Assembly: GCF_025506355.1 (NCBI RefSeq)
Contig: NZ_JANZYP010000037.1
Location: forward strand, 26,636-90,635
Direction: 5' to 3'
Origin: Sphaerisporangium corydalis
Lineage (GTDB): Bacteria > Actinomycetota > Actinomycetes > Streptosporangiales > Streptosporangiaceae
Length of the DNA stretch: 64,000 nucleotides
Shown: positions 61,120-64,000 of the stretch, piece by piece
How positions within the stretch are numbered: position 1 is the first letter of the stretch
How the letters are laid out: the number at the start of each line of letters is the position of its first letter
Notes under the pieces: generated by a model
Told to the model about the DNA's origin: nothing
Databases searched by the model: none
The model's input: only the letters and a program-made list of their open reading frames with translations
Translations under genes and position numbers: made by a program

Positions 61120-62535
61120 ATGGTGCGGCGGTTGTGGGAGATGGGTGCCGGGGAGCTGGCGCGGCTCGTGCGCGAGCGGGAGGTGTCGAGCCGGGAGGTG
61201 GTACAGGCGCATCTTGAGCGCATCGGCGAGGTGAACGCGAGCGTCAACGCGGTCACGGTCGTGCTCGCGGAGGAGGCGCTCGCGGCGGCGGACGCCGCCG
61301 ACCGGGCCCTGCGGAGCGGAGCGACGGCCGGGCCGTTGTGCGGGGTACCGATGACGATCAAGGAGAACATCGACGTCGCGGGGTCCGCGACGACGCTGGG
61401 GATCGCCGCGCTGCGGGACGCCGCCGCGCCGGCCGACGCCCCGCACATCGCCGAGCTACGCGCGGCCGGGGCGATCCCGATCGCCCGGACGAACATGCCG
61501 GAGTTCGGCATGCGGTGGCACACCGACAACGCGCTGCGCGGTGCGACGCTCAACCCCTGGTCGGCCGACCACACGCCCGGCGGGTCCAGCGGAGGCGACG
61601 CGGCGGCGGTGGCGACCGGCATGGCCCCGCTGGGGATGGGCAACGACGGGGCCGGTTCGCTTCGCTGGCCGGCCCAGTGCTGCGGGGTCGCCGCGTTGAA
61701 GCCGTCCCTGGGACGCGTCGCCCAGGGTGGCGCCCCCGGGCAGCCGGCCCCCTTCGCCTTCCAGTTGCTTGGCGTGCACGGGCCGATCGCCCGGCGCGTC
61801 GGTGACCTCCGGCTGGCCTTCGAGAACATGTGCGGGCGTTCGGGCGGCGACCCCTGGTACGCGCCGGTATCGGTCGAACAGCCGCCGGTGGCGATGCCGA
61901 TACGCGTGGCCGTGGTGCTCGATCCGGACGGGTCAGGGGTCGATCCGCATGTCGCGGACGCCGTGCGCCGGGCCGCCGGGCTGCTGGCCGACGCCGGTTA
62001 CCTGGTCGAGGAACACCAGCCTCCCGACCTGGTCAGAGGCGGTGAGATCTTCACCCAGATCATGTCGAACCACGGCCGCGTACACGAGGTGCAGCCGCCG
62101 GTCGAGGGGATCGCGTCCGAGGGGTTCGTCCGCTTCTGGGCGGCCTACCACCCGAGCTGGACGGAGGCGGCGGGGAAGCCCGCCTTCGACCCGATGATGG
62201 AACGTGCCATGATCGCGCGGGCCTGGAGCGCCTGGATGGACCGCACGCCACTGATCCTCGCCCCGATCTGCGCCCGTCCCGCCTTCCAGGTCGGCGCCGA
62301 CCTCGACCCCGACTGGCTCTCCGGCTGGCCGGCGGCGCTTCGCATGAGCGTGGTGGTGAACCTCCTGGGCCTGCCCTCGGTCGCCGTGCCGACCGGCCAC
62401 GCGGGCGGCCTCCCGCAGGCCGTTCAGATCATCGGCCCGCGCTTCCGCGAAGACCTCTGCCTGACCGCCGCCACCACCATCGAACGACACACCCCACCCA
62501 CGACCCCCACCGACCCGGCCCGCCTGACCACCTAG
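61120..62535 (+). CDS. Amidase signature family hydrolase
   Basis: A 471-residue AS-family enzyme. The Ser-cisSer-Lys triad is visible: Lys in GVPMTIKENIDVAG, the cis-Ser region TPGGSSGGDAAAVA and nucleophile Ser in GNDGAGSLRWPAQCCGV. The usual GTDxGGS reads GNDGAGS here, a mild deviation. RTNMPEFGM and LPQAVQIIGPRFRED also fit. It hydrolyses an amide of unknown identity; the aliphatic or aryl amidase branch is likelier than GatA, since no gatB or gatC is near. GGAGG site before the ATG at 61120. Confidence 0.9.
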   Translation: MVRRLWEMGAGELARLVREREVSSREVVQAHLERIGEVNASVNAVTVVLAEEALAAADAADRALRSGATAGPLCGVPMTIKENIDVAGSATTLGIAALRDAAAPADAPHIAELRAAGAIPIARTNMPEFGMRWHTDNALRGATLNPWSADHTPGGSSGGDAAAVATGMAPLGMGNDGAGSLRWPAQCCGVAALKPSLGRVAQGGAPGQPAPFAFQLLGVHGPIARRVGDLRLAFENMCGRSGGDPWYAPVSVEQPPVAMPIRVAVVLDPDGSGVDPHVADAVRRAAGLLADAGYLVEEHQPPDLVRGGEIFTQIMSNHGRVHEVQPPVEGIASEGFVRFWAAYHPSWTEAAGKPAFDPMMERAMIARAWSAWMDRTPLILAPICARPAFQVGADLDPDWLSGWPAALRMSVVVNLLGLPSVAVPTGHAGGLPQAVQIIGPRFREDLCLTAATTIERHTPPTTPTDPARLTT

Positions 62536-62557
62536 CCCCGGCGCACACCCGCGACGA

Positions 62558-63223
62558 CTACGGGAAGGCGATGACGGCGTACCGCTCGTCGTGGATCGGA
62601 CGGCCCCACAGGCCGGGGTCGGTGAGCGGGTCGACCCGTACGTCCGTGAGGAAGGCACCCAAGGCCCGCACGAGTTCGGTGGCGGTCACCCCGCCCATCC
62701 ACGGCAGCGATCCGGGCGCGACGGCGTAGGCCGTGCCGTCACCCGCCCTGTCAGAGCTCGCCCAGCGCCCTTCGACGAGCATCAGCCGGCCGCCCGGACG
62801 CAGTAGCCGGGTCCAGCGGCGCAGGGCGCCCTCGGGATCGGGCAGGGTCCACAGCAGGTGCCGCGAGAGGACGACGTCGAAGGACGAGCCCGCCTCCGCC
62901 GGAGGGTCGCTCGCGTCGCCGACCAGCGTCTGGACGTCGAAGCCTGCGGTGGCGAGCTTGTGCCGGGCCCGCTGAACCATGAGCGGCGACAGATCCACCC
63001 CGACCGGCCGGTGTCCCCGCTCGGCGAGCAACAGCGACAGTGACCCCGTGCCGCACCCCAGGTCCAGGACGTCGGCCGGCGGTGCGGGCGTCCACGAACG
63101 GATCCGGGCCGCCCACGCCGCCCTGACCCGGGGGTCGCGGAGCCCGTGGTCGGCCTCCTCGTCGAAGGCGGAGGCGGCGGCGTCCCAGTAGGAGGAGATC
63201 GACGTGGAGTCCGGGTCCGGCAT
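62558..63223 (-). CDS. SAM-dependent class I methyltransferase
   Basis: A 221-residue protein. SYWDAAASAFDEEADHGL, then motif I VLDLGCGTGSLSLLLAERG, VGVDLSPLMVQRAR, VGDASDPP, FDVVLSRHLLWTLPDPEGALRRW and LLRPGGRLMLVEG mark a UbiE/methyltransferase-11 type domain. Substrate unknown. ATG at 63223; the ribosome site is weak. It is convergent with the amidase gene and divergent from the DinB gene. Confidence 0.87.
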   Translation of the reverse strand: MPDPDSTSISSYWDAAASAFDEEADHGLRDPRVRAAWAARIRSWTPAPPADVLDLGCGTGSLSLLLAERGHRPVGVDLSPLMVQRARHKLATAGFDVQTLVGDASDPPAEAGSSFDVVLSRHLLWTLPDPEGALRRWTRLLRPGGRLMLVEGRWASSDRAGDGTAYAVAPGSLPWMGGVTATELVRALGAFLTDVRVDPLTDPGLWGRPIHDERYAVIAFP

Positions 63224-63319
63224 GGACGCATCATGCCAGCGCGCCCGGGCGGGTTTCTTTGGTGGTGGGGGTTGGTGAACGGGGGTGTCCTGGGTGGGTG
63301 GTTCCGTTAACGTCAGTTC

Positions 63320-63868
63320 ATGGTGGACACACAGGGTGCGGGGGCGGTTCAGGGGCGGCCCGCCGTGCTGGACGGGCCGGGGGTGCGGGTCTCCGATCCG
63401 CGTGAACTGGTCGTCGGATATCTGGACTGGTATCGCGAGACCCTCCTCCGCAAGATCGACGGCCTGTCCGACGCGCAGCTCCGTACGCCCGTCGAGCCGC
63501 TGGGCTGGTCGCCGCTCGGGATGGTGAAGCACCTCGGCTGGGTCGAGCGGCGGTGGATGCGGTGGGGGTTCGCCGCCGAGGACCTCGTCGCCTGCCTGCC
63601 GGGCGGCGACAAGGTCGAGTGGGGCATCCCCGCCGAGGAGCCCGCGGACCGGGTGATCGCCGCCTACCTGGACGAGGTCGGCAGGTCGCGGTCGCTGGCG
63701 GCGCGGGCCGACCTCGCCGAGCGGGCGCGGATCGGCGGCCGGTTCAGGACGCCCGACCAGACGCCCTCGCTCGGCAGGATCCTGTTCCATCTGCTCCAGG
63801 AGTACGCCCGCCACGTCGGCCAGCTCGACGTCGCTCGCGAGCTCATCGACGGCACCACCGGGGAGTAG
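63320..63868 (+). CDS. DinB/DUF664 family protein
   Basis: A 182-residue four-helix protein: YLDWYRETLLRKIDGLSDAQL, PLGMVKHLGWVERRWM and LFHLLQEYARHVGQLDVAREL. The three spaced His residues (VKHLGW, and the H-E-x-x-x-H pair) are the metal site of DinB/YfiT-like proteins. Actinobacterial members are often mycothiol-dependent transferases; the substrate is unknown. ATG at 63320. A hairpin follows the stop. Confidence 0.88.
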   Translation: MVDTQGAGAVQGRPAVLDGPGVRVSDPRELVVGYLDWYRETLLRKIDGLSDAQLRTPVEPLGWSPLGMVKHLGWVERRWMRWGFAAEDLVACLPGGDKVEWGIPAEEPADRVIAAYLDEVGRSRSLAARADLAERARIGGRFRTPDQTPSLGRILFHLLQEYARHVGQLDVARELIDGTTGE

Positions 63869-63881
63869 CCCACGGCCGGAT

Positions 63882-63913
63882 GCCGGGAGATCGACCTCGG
63901 CCGCTCTCCCGGC
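63882..63913. terminator. Terminator after the DinB gene
   Basis: GCCGGGAGA (63882-63890) / TCTCCCGGC (63905-63913), a 9-bp perfect stem with a 14-nt loop. Confidence 0.6.
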
Positions 63914-63962
63914 GACACCCCCGAATCCAGCCGCCGGCTGGAACGCGCCGGTTCCGGCGGGG

Positions 63963-64000
63963 TCAGGCGACGGGTTCGGGGATCTTGGGGGTGGGGAGGG
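63963..64000 (-). CDS. Possible 3' end of a leftward gene, partial
   Basis: On the minus strand the last 38 bases read LPTPKIPEPVA and a stop at 63963-63965, an open frame to the window edge. The Pro-rich tail is compatible with a real C-terminus, but too little is visible to name it. Confidence 0.3.
   Translation of the reverse strand, partial: LPTPKIPEPVA

Overview
The window is chromosomal DNA of a very GC-rich actinomycete. Most genes have G or C at nearly every third codon position, GTG starts are common, and genes often overlap by ATGA or GTGA. The gene content (BldC, a DUF397/XRE/ATPase triplet, GAF-ANTAR and SpoIIE-type phosphatase modules, mannanase, DUF3073) fits a mycelial, soil-dwelling member such as a Streptosporangiales genus. 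The assignment to order is inference. No rRNA, tRNA, CRISPR array, prophage or intact insertion sequence was found.

Layout. 0-9 kb: universal stress protein, membrane PP2C phosphatase, secreted M28 peptidase, two small membrane proteins, a secreted GH5 mannanase with FnIII and CBM2 domains, an LLM-class oxidoreductase and a decayed HxlR regulator gene. 9.1-16.6 kb: a tightly overlapping kdpFABCD potassium operon with an extra 27-residue peptide gene at its head, an enlarged KdpC and no kdpE. 16.7-19.6 kb: a copper-type envelope cluster (unknown membrane protein, YcnI, CopC) and a small secreted cysteine protein. 19.7-23.6 kb: STAS and GAF-PP2C partner-switching genes, a VOC protein, a 127-residue protein resembling amyloid-signalled membrane effectors, an O-methyltransferase and an ArsR remnant. 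23.6-30.3 kb: an araA plus YtfQRT/YjfF-type sugar ABC operon with three LacI-type operators at its promoter. 30.4-34.7 kb: secreted protein, MarR/MMPL pair around a large inverted repeat, glutathionyl-hydroquinone-reductase-like protein. 34.7-35.6 kb has no recognisable gene.

35.6-43.2 kb: GAF-ANTAR, STAS and pyrD in one run, copper chaperone, GH20 hexosaminidase, amidase, LacI and TetR regulators. 43.4-50.6 kb: a block matching the streptomycete order bldC - unknown - vdh - DUF3073 - purM - purF (order recalled, not searched), then a DUF4190 membrane protein and an SCP-fold protein. 50.6-64 kb: PhoX-type phosphatase, then a resistance-like stretch (VOC, UvrA paralogue, second VOC, decayed VOC copy, AraC, ABC-F ATPase), a whiJ/abaA-type regulatory triplet, an amidase, a methyltransferase and a DinB protein.

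Themes: carbohydrate scavenging (mannanase, arabinose, GH20) probably under related LacI-type operators; serine-phosphatase/STAS/anti-sigma signalling at several separate loci; and repeated gene decay beside regulators (HxlR, ArsR and VOC remnants). The most unusual item is the short protein at 22161-22544, which pairs a glycine-rich hydrophobic N-terminal helix with a C-terminal RHIM-like, amyloid-type motif.
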